DNA of 64,000 bases from Pseudomonas viridiflava (GCF_900580865.1 NZ_UTBZ01000169.1:124001-188000), one strand, 5' to 3'; counted from the first letter of the stretch, positions 15,541-24,833 are shown. Notes: generated from the sequence alone by a model not told the origin. Program-made: numbers and translations.

Positions 15541-15777
15541 TTACTTGCCGTCGTGCAGGCGTACATTCAGTTCGTCGACCACGATTGCTTCTTCACCGTC
15601 GGCTCTTAACCATTCCTTGAGCAATTGCGCCTGTTGCGGTGTCCAGAACTTGGCGTCGATCAGTTTGGTGTTGGCGTCCAGTGGGTGCGCTCCGATGAAA
15701 TCGTCGATTGCTGTGCCTTCTGAAGGCAACCCCAGTTGATCGAACAGTGTTTTCAGATCGTATGCTGGCAGTTCCAT
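15541..15777 (-). CDS. DUF2789 family protein
   Basis: A 78-residue protein matching DUF2789: LKTLFDQLGLPSEGTAIDDFIGAHPLDANTKLIDAKFWTPQQAQLLKEWLRADGEEAIVVDELN. The FWTPxQAxLLKEW stretch is characteristic. AAGGAG precedes the ATG. It is convergent with the small gene before it, the two stops lying seven bases apart. Function unknown. Confidence 0.85.
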   Translation of the reverse strand: MELPAYDLKTLFDQLGLPSEGTAIDDFIGAHPLDANTKLIDAKFWTPQQAQLLKEWLRADGEEAIVVDELNVRLHDGK

Positions 15778-15825
15778 CGTTTACTCCTTCGGTGGGCGCC
15801 GGTATGGCGTGGTCGATCTCTCTCT

Positions 15826-16077
15826 TTATCTGAGGCAACCGCTCGCCAGGAGTTCGATCTTTGACTCAAGTGAGCGGGCGAGGGCGCAGGCTTCGTTGTG
15901 ATCTTCACGGAAACCTCTTACGCGCCCGGTCGATGTTTCCTTTATATGGAAAAAAGAGTTGCCGGCGGGCACGACCTGGAAACGTGGACAATGGTCGTTG
16001 AAAGCGCTGGTATGCAGTAAGTGCGGCGATTTGATTTGTGCTTCAGCTGGCATGGCAAAATGAGTCAGGGTGCACAT
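15826..16077 (-). CDS. hypothetical small protein
   Basis: An 83-residue protein that I do not recognise. The C-terminal half (FHIKETSTGRVRGFREDHNEACALARSLESKIE) looks like a short beta hairpin plus helix, similar in style to other small Pseudomonas cytoplasmic proteins. AAGGAC lies seven bases before the chosen ATG; a later ATG at codon 9 is possible. It sits upstream of and parallel to the DUF2789 gene, 48 bases away. Confidence 0.5.
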   Translation of the reverse strand: MCTLTHFAMPAEAQIKSPHLLHTSAFNDHCPRFQVVPAGNSFFHIKETSTGRVRGFREDHNEACALARSLESKIELLASGCLR

Positions 16078-16477
16078 ATGAAGTCCTTTTCATCAGTTGG
16101 CCGGTATTTACAGGCCGTTTCGGGTAGTCGGAATGAGCATCGCTGCTCTAGAATCGCCAGTACCTGTTGACGACAGGGCTTATCTAAAGCAATTTTTCGC
16201 CAGCGATATGTCGGAAAAGTGCTTTTTTTCGTGAGAATTTTCCCTAAAGTTCGTAGTCAGACTGCTCTTGCCGACGGTGAGGAATTTTCCTTCGAGCTTT
16301 GGCGACATCAGGATGAGATTCGCGGGTGGCAATCCAGTAGTCTTACCAACCTCGCGTTGAATGAGCACTCTGCTCGATCAGGGCTTTATTGATTTATTTG
16401 GCAGTGACATCGGCCTGGCCGTTTTTTTGCCGTGCGCGTTTTCCGTGTGCGGTTTTTTCAGATGTGGGGATGTTTCT
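16078..16477. other. intergenic region of about 400 bases, no supported gene
   Basis: The stretch separates two divergent small-gene units. An open reading frame begins at 16361, but its first 39 codons have no ribosome site and a cysteine- and phenylalanine-rich composition unlike the rest, so it is treated as leader. No convincing promoter, repeat or terminator was found. Confidence 0.4.
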
Positions 16478-16948
16478 TTGGCAGTCAGTAATCTCGATAT
16501 GCATGCTTTGTTCGTGTTGGGTGATTTGCGTGCAAAGCTGGTCAAGCTGTTTCAGTCGCGTTTTGTTTACATCACCGAGCAGAACGCCGAAGGCATTTAC
16601 GTGGCCGAGATCGACACCGAAAGCGCCTTGGTGGTCGATGACAAACCGGGGCTCAAGCTCAAGGTCGGCGACCATTTCAGTGCATCGGTCTTGCCCAGCC
16701 GTGAAGGCGGCAAAATGGATATCCGTTTTCGCGAAATCAAACTTACGGTCTATGGGCTGGGCGATTACGCTTTCGTCGAAACCGCTGACGGGCAGGCGAT
16801 CCTGTTCAAGGAAGGCCACAGCGTGGTGACCGTGTTTGCGGCCAATCAGCAGTTGCAGGAAGGCCTGACCAAGACCCTCAAAGCTGTCACCGCCAAAGCC
16901 GCCAAGTGGCGCAAGGGTGAGCTGGTGACGTTTAAGGCGAGCGAGTGA
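16478..16948 (+). CDS. conserved hypothetical protein
   Basis: A 156-residue soluble protein that I cannot assign to a family. The middle is rich in beta-strand pattern (SRFVYITEQNAEGIYVAEIDTESALVVDDKPGLKLKVGDHFSASVLPSREGGKMDIRFREI), and the end is basic (LTKTLKAVTAKAAKWRKGELVTFKASE). TTG at 16478 is preferred because GGGGA lies seven bases before it; ATG at 16499 has no such site. It overlaps the following small gene by four bases (GTGA), so both form one unit. Confidence 0.6.
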   Translation: MAVSNLDMHALFVLGDLRAKLVKLFQSRFVYITEQNAEGIYVAEIDTESALVVDDKPGLKLKVGDHFSASVLPSREGGKMDIRFREIKLTVYGLGDYAFVETADGQAILFKEGHSVVTVFAANQQLQEGLTKTLKAVTAKAAKWRKGELVTFKASE

Positions 16949-17142
16949 GCCGCGCGGATTTCCATGCGCAGAACCTCGACACTGCACGCGAGGAGGCTCG
17001 GCGTTTATTCGCCGCCAAAGCCGAACTGCAAGGCGCCTGGCTGAATTGGCTGGCTGCGCAGATCTACGCACTGCGTCCTGCGGAATACGCCAGCATGGTC
17101 AGACGTGAGCTGCAAAGCTTGCAGGAAAAGTCTGATTCATAA
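16945..17142 (+). CDS. small hypothetical protein, GTG start
   Basis: A 65-residue helical protein (MSRADFHAQNLDTAREEARRLFAAKAELQGAWLNWLAAQIY...) starting with GTG inside the stop region of the preceding gene, a four-base GTGA overlap. That coupling and the codon bias support it as real. Family and function unknown. Confidence 0.6.
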   Translation: MSRADFHAQNLDTAREEARRLFAAKAELQGAWLNWLAAQIYALRPAEYASMVRRELQSLQEKSDS

Positions 17143-17269
17143 CCTCGTCCAGGCTTGAGCCCGGAAAAAGCAGGAACCTCGGCTACAGTCAGTTGACTGA
17201 GTATTCAGAGGCTTGCGGTCTTCTGTCAGGCCAACCTGCCATTGCTGTGAACAGCACGAGGTGCAATGC

Positions 17270-18286
17270 ATGAACGGATTTCGACGGTTATTGGCCGCCA
17301 GCGTGGCCACGTTCGGTTTGCTGACATCAGCGCCATCGGTGACGGCCGCCCAGGCGCCGATCCACTTTGCTGACCTGAACTGGGAAAGCGGCAGCCTGAT
17401 TACCGATGTGCTGCGGATCATCGTCGAGAAGGGTTACGGCCTACCGACCGACACCTTGCCCGGTACCACCATCACGCTGGAAACCGCATTGGCCAACAAT
17501 GACATTCAGGTCATTGGCGAGGAGTGGGCCGGGCGCAGTCCGGTGTGGGTCAAGGCTGAGGCCGAAGGCAAGGTCGTCAGTCTCGGTGACACGGTCAAAG
17601 GCGCTACCGAGGGCTGGTGGGTGCCGGAGTACGTGATCAAGGGTGACCCGGCCAAGGGTATCAAGCCGCTGGCACCGGATCTGCGCAGTGTCAGTGATCT
17701 GAAAAAGTACAAGGACGTGTTCAAGGATCCGGAAGCCCCGAGCAAGGGGCGCTTCCTCAACAGCCCGATCGGCTGGACCTCGGAAGTGGTCAACAAGCAG
17801 AAGTTGACGGCTTATGGGTTGCAGGACGACTACACCAATTTCCGCAGTGGTTCGGGGGCGGCGCTGGATGCTGAGATCAGCTCTTCGATTCGTCGTGGCA
17901 AACCGGTGTTGTTTTACTACTGGTCGCCGACGCCGCTGCTGGGCAAATTCAAACTGGTGCAACTGGAAGAGCCGCCGTTTGATGCCGAGGCGTGGAAGAC
18001 GCTGACTGATGCCGATAATCCCAATCCGAAACCGACCCGGTCGCTGGCATCGAAGCTGTCGATCGGCGTGTCGACACCGTTTCAAAAACAGTATCCGCAG
18101 ATTGCCGAATTCTTCAGCAAGGTGGATTTCCCGATCGAACCGTTGAACAAGGCGTTGGCCGAGATGAGCGAGAAGCACACGGCGCCGCGTGATGCGGCGG
18201 TGGCGTTCATGAAGGCCCACCCGGATGTGTGGCAGGCCTGGTTGCCGAAGGATGTGGCGGAGAAGGTTTCCGCTGATCTGAAATAG
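17270..18286 (+). CDS. ABC transporter substrate-binding protein, ProX/OpuAC type
   Basis: A 338-residue periplasmic binding protein with a signal peptide (cleavage near APSVTAA-QAP). The mature part begins HFADLNWESGSLITDVLRIIVEKGYG and has the OpuAC pattern of quaternary-amine binders (glycine betaine or choline-like ligands): NNDIQVIGEEW, GWWVPEYVIKGDPAKGI, GKPVLFYYWSPTPLLGKFKLVQLEEPPFD. GAGGTG precedes the ATG at good spacing. No ABC ATPase or permease gene lies nearby, so it is an orphan that must share a transporter encoded elsewhere. Two REP elements follow. Confidence 0.85.
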   Translation: MNGFRRLLAASVATFGLLTSAPSVTAAQAPIHFADLNWESGSLITDVLRIIVEKGYGLPTDTLPGTTITLETALANNDIQVIGEEWAGRSPVWVKAEAEGKVVSLGDTVKGATEGWWVPEYVIKGDPAKGIKPLAPDLRSVSDLKKYKDVFKDPEAPSKGRFLNSPIGWTSEVVNKQKLTAYGLQDDYTNFRSGSGAALDAEISSSIRRGKPVLFYYWSPTPLLGKFKLVQLEEPPFDAEAWKTLTDADNPNPKPTRSLASKLSIGVSTPFQKQYPQIAEFFSKVDFPIEPLNKALAEMSEKHTAPRDAAVAFMKAHPDVWQAWLPKDVAEKVSADLK

Positions 18287-18306
18287 AGGTTGATGCGGCT
18301 GGCCTC

Positions 18307-18381
18307 TTCGCGAGCAGGCTCGCTCCCACATTGGTATTGTGAACGACACATATCCACTGTGGGAGCGAGCTTGCTCGCGAA
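18307..18381. repeat. REPIN (inverted pair of REP elements)
   Basis: Two REP cores in opposite orientation (18307-18330 and 18358-18381) between the convergent binding-protein and TonB-receptor genes. As a hairpin they probably also limit read-through in both directions. Confidence 0.85.
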
Positions 18382-18385
18382 GCTT

Positions 18386-20521
18386 TTAGAACTTGGTAGC
18401 CACCGCCAATTCAAAGGTGCGCGGTGTCCCGAGGTAATACGCCGGCGAAACATGCGCGAACTCGGCATACACCTCATTGGTCAGATTACGCACGCGCCCA
18501 GTGACGGTGGTGTGCGAGTCAACCTTGTAGCTGAGGAAGCTGCCGAACAATGTGTACGACGGCACGGTCATGGTGTTCGCCGTGTCCGCATACACCGACG
18601 CCACATATCGTGCATCAACCCCACCTTGCCATTGCGGTGAAAAGTCATACGTCAGCCACAGATTGCCGACCCGATCCGGCACGTTGGTCGGCGTATTGCC
18701 CTTGCGTGACACCACCACGCCGGCAGCATTCTTTTCGGTGAAATCATCGTACTGCGCATCGACCCAGGCGAAGTTACCTTCGGCCAATAACTTGTCGGTG
18801 ATCCGCAGCGAACTGGCGATTTCGATGCCTTTTGACGTTTGCTGGCCGACCGGAATGCTGCTGGTCGGGTCCAGCGGATCGGTCACCGCGAAGTCCTTTC
18901 GCTCAATGGTGTAGGCGGCAATCGTTGCCGAGCCACGCCCGTTCAGATAATCAAATTTGCTGCCAATCTCCCACTGCTTGCCGGTCGAGACATCAAAGTC
19001 CTGCGTGCCGTTCGGCTGCTCGGCGGCGGTGCTGTATTGCACGTAGACGTTGGCCGATGGAATGAACTGGTAGGTCAGGCCGGCACGGCCGGTGACTGGC
19101 TCCCAACTGCGCTTGAGGTGCTTGGGGTTCGCGGCGGTTACAGTGCGATGATTGGTCACGTCGAGATCAATGTCGTCATAACGCAGACCGGTGAGCAGCG
19201 ACAGCTTGTCGGTCAACGCCAGCCGGTTTTCCACGAACAGTGCTTTGGTGGTGACCTCGTTGGTTTTGTCGCTGATCAATTTCGGGTTGGTGCCGGGAAT
19301 GTCGTAGAAGTGCCCCGGACGGTAGTTGTTCGGGTCAACCGTGCTCGCACCTTTGACGTTCAGCGGCGAGTTGGTGGTCTGATTGACCTTGTATTCGAAG
19401 CCCCCCGACCACGTCGTGTCGAGACCGAATAGCGTGTTGTCGTGGCGCAGCTCGAACTGGTTGCCGTTCTGTTCGCCCTGATGGCGTACTTGATAAGCCG
19501 TGGAGCGGTTCACCGCGCTGTTGTCGGCGTTGTACTGGTAGGTTTCGAGGTTGCGATAATCGCGCTGGCTGTCGAGGTGATACAGCGTGTTGCGCAGGGT
19601 GGTGTTGTCGTTGATGCGGTAGTCGATGATCGAGCGCACCCAGATCGTTCGCTGCTCGTAACGGCCGTCCTCGACGTTGTAGTTGTTGAAGCGGTTGTGT
19701 TTGTCGATCTTCAACTCGCCGGCCTTGGGATTGAGCACGGGCGTGCCCCAGTACGGACTGTCTTCGTGTTCATCCTGATATTCCAGCGCCAGTGTGTGCG
19801 ACAGATTTGGCGTGAGGTCGCTGAGCAACGAGAACGCCACGCTCCAGGCATCACGCTCCTGGCGGTCGATGTAGCCATTGCTGGTGTTGTGGCTGACGTC
19901 GAGTCGCGCGTAGTGCTGCATATCGGCGCCCGGCTCGGTCAGGGCATGGTTGAGGCCGAACGCGGTTTCGGTGGTGTCGTAGGTTCCATAGCTGACCCGG
20001 CCTTCAACAGCTTGTTCGTCGCGGGTGGCGAGTTTGGTCACGTAGTTCAGCGAGCCGCCCACGGAGCCCGCACCATTGATCAGCGATGACGGGCCGCCGA
20101 CCAGTTCCACCCGATCATAGATCCACGAGTCGACCGGCCGCGCGAGGCCGCCGGACACGTTGATGCCGTTGAACATCTGGGTGATCTGGCTGCTGGTGAA
20201 GCCGCGATAGGAAACGAAACCGCCGAAACCCGGCGGCGCGCTGGCGTTGACCCCGGGCAAGGTGTTGGCGGCGTCCTGGAAGTTCTGCGCGCCGTGGCGC
20301 TCGATGTCGTTGCGATTGGCAATGGCGACGGAGGCGGGCGTATCGCGCACGCTCAAGCCGAGGCGTGAGGCCATGCCGCTGGACTGGTCGAGGCTCAGGC
20401 CCGGCTCTGTGCCTGACTCGCCATCGATGGTGATCGGCGCCAGATCCACGGTGGATTGCGCCCAGACGTTGACGGACAGGCAGCCGCACAGGCTCGCCAG
20501 CAGAGTGAGTTGTTTCATCAT
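18386..20521 (-). CDS. TonB-dependent siderophore-type outer membrane receptor
   Basis: A 711-residue TonB-dependent receptor. The signal peptide runs to about VNVWA. The plug domain includes TPASVAIANRNDIERHGAQNFQDAANTLPGVNASAPPGFGGFVSYRGF and the DRVELVGGPSSLINGAGSVGGSLNYVTK signature. The rest is barrel, ending in a C-terminal Phe as required for Bam insertion. No N-terminal signalling extension is present, so it does not control its own sigma factor. It follows a DUF2946 gene by 89 bases on the same strand and is probably cotranscribed. DUF2946 genes often accompany metal receptors, so iron chelate or copper are candidate ligands. Ligand unproven. Confidence 0.88.
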   Translation of the reverse strand: MMKQLTLLASLCGCLSVNVWAQSTVDLAPITIDGESGTEPGLSLDQSSGMASRLGLSVRDTPASVAIANRNDIERHGAQNFQDAANTLPGVNASAPPGFGGFVSYRGFTSSQITQMFNGINVSGGLARPVDSWIYDRVELVGGPSSLINGAGSVGGSLNYVTKLATRDEQAVEGRVSYGTYDTTETAFGLNHALTEPGADMQHYARLDVSHNTSNGYIDRQERDAWSVAFSLLSDLTPNLSHTLALEYQDEHEDSPYWGTPVLNPKAGELKIDKHNRFNNYNVEDGRYEQRTIWVRSIIDYRINDNTTLRNTLYHLDSQRDYRNLETYQYNADNSAVNRSTAYQVRHQGEQNGNQFELRHDNTLFGLDTTWSGGFEYKVNQTTNSPLNVKGASTVDPNNYRPGHFYDIPGTNPKLISDKTNEVTTKALFVENRLALTDKLSLLTGLRYDDIDLDVTNHRTVTAANPKHLKRSWEPVTGRAGLTYQFIPSANVYVQYSTAAEQPNGTQDFDVSTGKQWEIGSKFDYLNGRGSATIAAYTIERKDFAVTDPLDPTSSIPVGQQTSKGIEIASSLRITDKLLAEGNFAWVDAQYDDFTEKNAAGVVVSRKGNTPTNVPDRVGNLWLTYDFSPQWQGGVDARYVASVYADTANTMTVPSYTLFGSFLSYKVDSHTTVTGRVRNLTNEVYAEFAHVSPAYYLGTPRTFELAVATKF

Positions 20522-20610
20522 TGAATCCTGAATGCTTGTCTAGGAGTCAGCGCACAGGCGAACGCCGCGCGTTGGCGCAGTGGGCTGACAAATCAAAAAG
20601 GCAAAGACAC

Positions 20611-21000
20611 TCAGGCGAGCGGTGGGGCGCGAGGGTTGGCCGAAGGCCAGGTGAAGCGGGCGGGGAGGTCAGCGCTGACAATGGGCGCCAGCGGCGGGCT
20701 GTGTTGTTCGGGCAGGATCGCCAGCGTCAGGCTGGAATTGAACGCCGGGCCCATGCCGCCGCCAACCGAGCACAGCGGGCAGCCAAACGACTTGGACAGG
20801 GTCGGCAGTTGTTCTTCGGTGGGGTTGCTGGCGAGCGGCGCTTGAGTGGCCGGGTCGACCGTACAGAACTGGCCGCCGATACCGTTGAGCTGCATGCCGA
20901 CCATTTGTCCGTGACCGATGCTGCAGGCGAACACGTTGAACAGGACGCAGCAATAGAGCATCCAGGCCAGCAGTGAACGATCGGAACGGGAGAATTTCAT
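20611..21000 (-). CDS. DUF2946 domain-containing protein
   Basis: A 129-residue protein starting MKFSRSDRSLLAWMLYCCVLFNVFACSIGHG, a membrane or signal segment typical of DUF2946. A CPLCSVGG motif lies in the C-terminal half, a possible metal site. Such proteins are small periplasmic or membrane proteins often found beside TonB or copper genes; here it precedes a TonB receptor. No clear Shine-Dalgarno is seen before this ATG, but earlier in-frame starts add an improbable leader. Function unknown. Confidence 0.75.
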   Translation of the reverse strand: MKFSRSDRSLLAWMLYCCVLFNVFACSIGHGQMVGMQLNGIGGQFCTVDPATQAPLASNPTEEQLPTLSKSFGCPLCSVGGGMGPAFNSSLTLAILPEQHSPPLAPIVSADLPARFTWPSANPRAPPLA

Positions 21001-21094
21001 GGGGCGGCACTTTACCGTACCGCTGATCGGTCGTGCACTTGAAAAAAATCCGACTAGGATGATTTGTTCAAATCCCTTTCCAAGGATTTCAACC

Positions 21095-21535
21095 ATGACC
21101 TTTGTGTTGGCTCAATGGCTGGTGACAACGTTTGCGGTGATCGCCTTGATGCACGTGTATTGGGCGCTGGGTGGGCAGTGGGCGGCAGCGGTGGTGGTTC
21201 CGCAGGTGCCGGTGCGCGGATTTGTCGCAACGGTGCGGCCGGCGTTCAAGCCTTCGGGCTGGCTCACGTTGATTGTGGCAGCGGCATTGCTGGTGATTGC
21301 TGCGTTGGTGTGCATGCGGGTTGGCTGGGGAATGCCGGCGGTGACGCACAAGGCGTTGCAATGGGTGATCAGCGCGATTGCGCTGTTGATGTTTGCCCGG
21401 GCGATTGGTGATTCGAATCTGGTCGGGTTTTTCAAGGAAGTGACGGATTCACGGTTTGCGCGGCTGGATACCTGGGTGTATTCGCCGTTGTGTGCGGTGT
21501 TGGGGGCGGGGTTGTTGGCGGTGGCCTGGGTTTGA
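21095..21535 (+). CDS. DUF3995 domain-containing membrane protein
   Basis: A 146-residue integral membrane protein with four hydrophobic segments, starting MTFVLAQWLVTTFAVIALMHVYWALGG. The early HVYWALGG and the RFARLDTWVYSPLC stretch near the end are typical of DUF3995. AAGGA lies eight bases before the ATG. It is divergent from the DUF2946 gene and closed by a REPIN. Function unknown. Confidence 0.83.
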   Translation: MTFVLAQWLVTTFAVIALMHVYWALGGQWAAAVVVPQVPVRGFVATVRPAFKPSGWLTLIVAAALLVIAALVCMRVGWGMPAVTHKALQWVISAIALLMFARAIGDSNLVGFFKEVTDSRFARLDTWVYSPLCAVLGAGLLAVAWV

Positions 21536-21571
21536 AACAGATCTGAAATTTGCGATGACTTGGCTGGCCGC

Positions 21572-21662
21572 TTCGCGAGCAGGCTCGCTCCCACAGTGAT
21601 TTTGGGTGTTCACAGATGTGTTATTTCACCCAAAACCCTGTGGGAGCGAGCCTGCTCGCGAA
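21572..21662. repeat. REPIN with long hairpin
   Basis: Inverted REP cores (21572-21596 and 21639-21662) enclose a second inverted repeat (TTTTGGGTG with CACCCAAAA). The whole forms a long cruciform or hairpin between the convergent DUF3995 gene and antiporter operon. Confidence 0.85.
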
Positions 21663-21694
21663 AGGGCCAGTCCAGACACACTGAAAACTCTGGA

Positions 21695-22057
21695 CTAACT
21701 GCCGCTTTCAGTCCGCCGGCTACTGACCTCTGCCGGCACATCGTCGCCAGCCATGCGCTTGCGGAACAACGCCGCCCGCGCCAGTAGCAAGGTCGTCACC
21801 GGCACAGTGATCGCCAGCAGAATCGGAATCAGCCAGGCATGCACCACCGGACCGGACTTCAACGCCGAAAAGCAGATGATCGACGCCAATGCCACGCACC
21901 ACGCACCCAGTGTTGAAGCCAGTGCCGGTGGGTGCATGCGCTGGAAATAATCCTTCATGCGCAATAACCCGATAGCACCGATCAACGCGAACAGACCGCT
22001 GAGCACCAGCAGGATCGCCACCGGAATCTCGACCCACAGCGACAATTCAGCATTCAT
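21695..22057 (-). CDS. mnhG: Na+/H+ antiporter subunit G
   Basis: A 120-residue MnhG/MrpG/PhaG subunit with three hydrophobic segments and the family pattern LLVLSGLFALIGAIGLLRMKDYFQRMHPPALASTLG. It is one of the small membrane subunits of the multisubunit cation/proton antiporter, needed for its assembly. It is the last gene of the operon and overlaps subunit F by four bases (ATGA). Its C-terminus is a charged tail. Confidence 0.93.
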   Translation of the reverse strand: MNAELSLWVEIPVAILLVLSGLFALIGAIGLLRMKDYFQRMHPPALASTLGAWCVALASIICFSALKSGPVVHAWLIPILLAITVPVTTLLLARAALFRKRMAGDDVPAEVSSRRTESGS

Positions 22058-22332
22058 TCGATCACCTCGCCACGCAGCAGGAATTTCGCCAAAGCAAACG
22101 AGCCGACGAAGCCGAACAGCGCAATCAGCAGCGCCGCTTCGAAGTAAGTGTCACTGGAATAGCGAATGCCCAAGGTCAGCATCATCAGCATGGCGACGAT
22201 GTACAGGTAGTCCAGCGCCAGAACCCGATCCTGCGCTGACGGGCCTTTGAACAAGCGCACCAGCGTCAGCACCATGGCCAGTGAGAACAGGAACAGCGTC
22301 AGCAGGATTGCGTTCGACAGTAATGGGCTCAT
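22054..22332 (-). CDS. mnhF: Na+/H+ antiporter subunit F
   Basis: A 92-residue MnhF subunit with three membrane segments. The family stretch LVRLFKGPSAQDRVLALDYLYIVAMLMMLTLGIRYSSDTYFEAALLIALFGFVGSFALAKFLLRG is nearly complete, with the conserved GP-x2-DR. It overlaps E upstream and G downstream by four bases each. Confidence 0.93.
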   Translation of the reverse strand: MSPLLSNAILLTLFLFSLAMVLTLVRLFKGPSAQDRVLALDYLYIVAMLMMLTLGIRYSSDTYFEAALLIALFGFVGSFALAKFLLRGEVIE

Positions 22333-22817
22333 TCGAAAATCTCCATCAACGGCCGCTCGTAGGTGGTCTTGAAGTGTTCGATGAATTGCGCTTCGTCATC
22401 CAGATCCCAGACGTGCAACAACAGAATGCTGCGATCCAGCGACAGTTCCGACCAAACCGTGCCGGGCACCACCGTGCAGATCATCGCCAGAGTCGCCAGT
22501 CCGTGGGCGTCGCGCAGGTCCAGCGGGACTTTGACAAAGCCAGAGCGGAGAGGGCGCCGACCGGCGTTGAGCACGCCCCACGCGACGATGAGGTTGGACA
22601 CCACCACGTCACGACCGACGAGAAAGAACAGGCGCAGAATCGTCCCTGGACGGCGAATGCGCACTTGTTTCGGGCGCAGTTTGCGCATCATCAACGGTGC
22701 AGCAAAACCCAATATTGCGCCGAGCAGCAGATTGCCCGGGCTGACCGACAGGTTAAGGGTCAGCCACAGGGCGCACAGTGCCAGCGACAACAGCGGTGCA
22801 GGAAATACACGCTTCAT
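22329..22817 (-). CDS. mnhE: Na+/H+ antiporter subunit E
   Basis: A 162-residue MnhE subunit. Two N-terminal membrane segments (LSLALCALWLTLNLSVSPGNLLLGAILGFAAPLMM) are followed by a soluble part with VVSNLIVAWGVLN, VPLDLRDAHGLATLAMICTVVPGTVWSEL and LLLHVWDLDDE, all family signatures. Four-base overlaps on both sides. Confidence 0.93.
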   Translation of the reverse strand: MKRVFPAPLLSLALCALWLTLNLSVSPGNLLLGAILGFAAPLMMRKLRPKQVRIRRPGTILRLFFLVGRDVVVSNLIVAWGVLNAGRRPLRSGFVKVPLDLRDAHGLATLAMICTVVPGTVWSELSLDRSILLLHVWDLDDEAQFIEHFKTTYERPLMEIFE

Positions 22818-24493
22818 GGCTGCACCTCCAGCATCGCCGATTTGGCTTCCGGGCTCGGTACGACGCGGGTGCCGAGCACCGCCATCACGTACTGCTGCGG
22901 ATTGTTCAGCGCCTCGGCGGTGGCCTGGGTATAACGCAACAGGGGTTCAGCCTTGAAAGTCAGGACGATGCTCAGCCCCAGCAACAGGAAGATCGGCGCA
23001 CATTCGAGTTTGCGCAGCAGCGGCGAAGGGCGCTCTTCCGGCGTCCAGAAGCGCTGGATCCCGAGACGCGAGAACGCCATCAGCGAGGCCAGCCCGGTGA
23101 GGATCAGCAATGCCAGCAACGCCCATGCTGCGTTGGATATCGGCGCACCGATGCCTATGCCCAGCGGATTGAGCAGCGCGCCGATCAGACTGAGTTTGCC
23201 GATAAAACCGGACAGCGGCGGCATGCCGATGATCAGCAGCGCGCAAGCAATGAAGCTCAGGCCGAGAAACGCCATCGTCCACGGGATAACCTGACCGACC
23301 ACGGCTTTCTGCTCGTCATCGAGGTTGATGCCTTTGGGCGGTTGCAGGGATTCCTGTGGGCGCGGCAGCAGTTCGCTTTCGTCTTCCAGCGGGATCTCAT
23401 TGGCCGAGCGCGAGCGTTCGATCAATTCGGCCAGCAGGAACAGCGCGCTCAAGGCCAGGGTCGAGCTGACCAGATAAAACAGCGCCGCGCCGATCAGGTT
23501 CGGCTGAGCGAAACCGACGGCGGACAGCAGAATCCCCGCCGAGACCAGAATGCTCAGGCTGGCCATACGCTCCAAGCGTTGCGCGGCGAGAATCGCCAAC
23601 CCGGCGCAGACCATGGTCGCCATGCCGCCGTAGATCAGCCAGTCGCCACCGAAGAACGCCGAGGCCCCGGCCTGCCCGGAAAAGAGTAGCGTCCACAGGC
23701 GCAGCAACGTGTACACGCCGACCTTGGTCATGATCGCGAACATCGCCGCCACCGGTGCACTGGCCGATGAGTAGGCCGGCACCAGCCAGAAGTTCAGCGG
23801 CCACATGCCGGCCTTGGCCAGGAACGCTACCGCGAGAATCCCGGCGCCGGCGTGCAGCAAGCCCCGGTCGGCTTCCGGCACCAGCGGAATCTTCAGCGCC
23901 AGATCGGCCATGTTCAGCGTGCCGGTGACGCCGTAGATCAGTGCCGCGCCAATCAGAAACAGCGACGAGGCCAGCAGGTTGATCGAAATGTAATGCAGCC
24001 CAGACGAGACCCGCGCCCGACCCGAGCCGTGCAGCAACAGGCCGTAAGACGCGGCCAGCAGGACTTCGAAGAACACGAACAGGTTGAACAGATCCGCTGT
24101 CAGGAACGCGCCGTACAAGCCCATCAACTGAATCTGGAACAGCGCGTGGAAGCTTGAACCCGCACCGTCCCAACGGGCCATGGCAAACAGCAGGGCGCTG
24201 ACGCCGATGATCCCGGTCAGCACCAGCATCAGCGCCGACAGACGATCGACCACCAGCACAATGCCGAACGGCGCCTGCCAGTTGCCCGGCAGGTACACGC
24301 CGATGGAACCGGGCACGCCCGTGGTTTGCGTCCATTGCAGCAACAGCACCGAAATGAACAGGCCGACGAGGCTGGAGAACAGGTTGATTTTCGCCTTCAG
24401 CGGTCGGTGCCGTTCGCCGAGCATCAGCATGATGGCGGCGGTCAGCAGCGGCAGCAGAATCGGTGCGGCGATCAGGTGAGTCATCGCCATCAT
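22814..24493 (-). CDS. mnhD: Na+/H+ antiporter subunit D
   Basis: A 559-residue MnhD subunit, homologous to proton-pumping subunits of complex I (NuoM/NuoN type). About 14 membrane segments are visible. Family sites include LFNLFVFFEVLLAASYGLLLHG and FLAKAGMWPLNFWLVPAYSSASAPVAAMFAIMTKVGVYTLLR, with the conserved Lys in the KAGMWP and MTKVGVY helices. It forms part of the ion path with subunit A. A charged insertion (ERSRSANEIPLEDESELLPRP) lies about two thirds in, between helices. Confidence 0.93.
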   Translation of the reverse strand: MMAMTHLIAAPILLPLLTAAIMLMLGERHRPLKAKINLFSSLVGLFISVLLLQWTQTTGVPGSIGVYLPGNWQAPFGIVLVVDRLSALMLVLTGIIGVSALLFAMARWDGAGSSFHALFQIQLMGLYGAFLTADLFNLFVFFEVLLAASYGLLLHGSGRARVSSGLHYISINLLASSLFLIGAALIYGVTGTLNMADLALKIPLVPEADRGLLHAGAGILAVAFLAKAGMWPLNFWLVPAYSSASAPVAAMFAIMTKVGVYTLLRLWTLLFSGQAGASAFFGGDWLIYGGMATMVCAGLAILAAQRLERMASLSILVSAGILLSAVGFAQPNLIGAALFYLVSSTLALSALFLLAELIERSRSANEIPLEDESELLPRPQESLQPPKGINLDDEQKAVVGQVIPWTMAFLGLSFIACALLIIGMPPLSGFIGKLSLIGALLNPLGIGIGAPISNAAWALLALLILTGLASLMAFSRLGIQRFWTPEERPSPLLRKLECAPIFLLLGLSIVLTFKAEPLLRYTQATAEALNNPQQYVMAVLGTRVVPSPEAKSAMLEVQP

Positions 24494-24833
24494 TCCTTAG
24501 GCTCCCGGCCGTCGACGTGGTCGGTGCCGGTCAGGCCGCGCGAGGCGAGCAGAACGACGAGGAACAGCGCGGTCATGGCGAAGCTGATCACGATCGCAGT
24601 CAGCACCAGTGCCTGTGGCAGCGGGTCGGTGTAGTGCAGCAAGTCTTGGGTCACGCCATCCTTGATCACCGGCTCCTTGCCGATGAACAGGCTACCCATG
24701 CTGAAGATGAACAGATTGACGCCATACGACAGCAGGCACAGGCCCATGACCACCTGGAACGTCCGTGGCCGCAGGATCAGCCAGACGCCGGACGCGGCGA
24801 GCACGCCGATGGCGATTGCGATGACTTCTTCCA

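Noticed and set aside
16240..16290. FliA (sigma-28) promoter, TAAAGTTC...GCCGACGG
   Set aside because: Spacing is about six bases too long for the consensus and the downstream gene is not flagellar.
16411..16429. Terminator CGGCC-T-GGCCG-TTTTTTT
   Set aside because: A one-base loop is impossible; the realistic stem is only three to four pairs.
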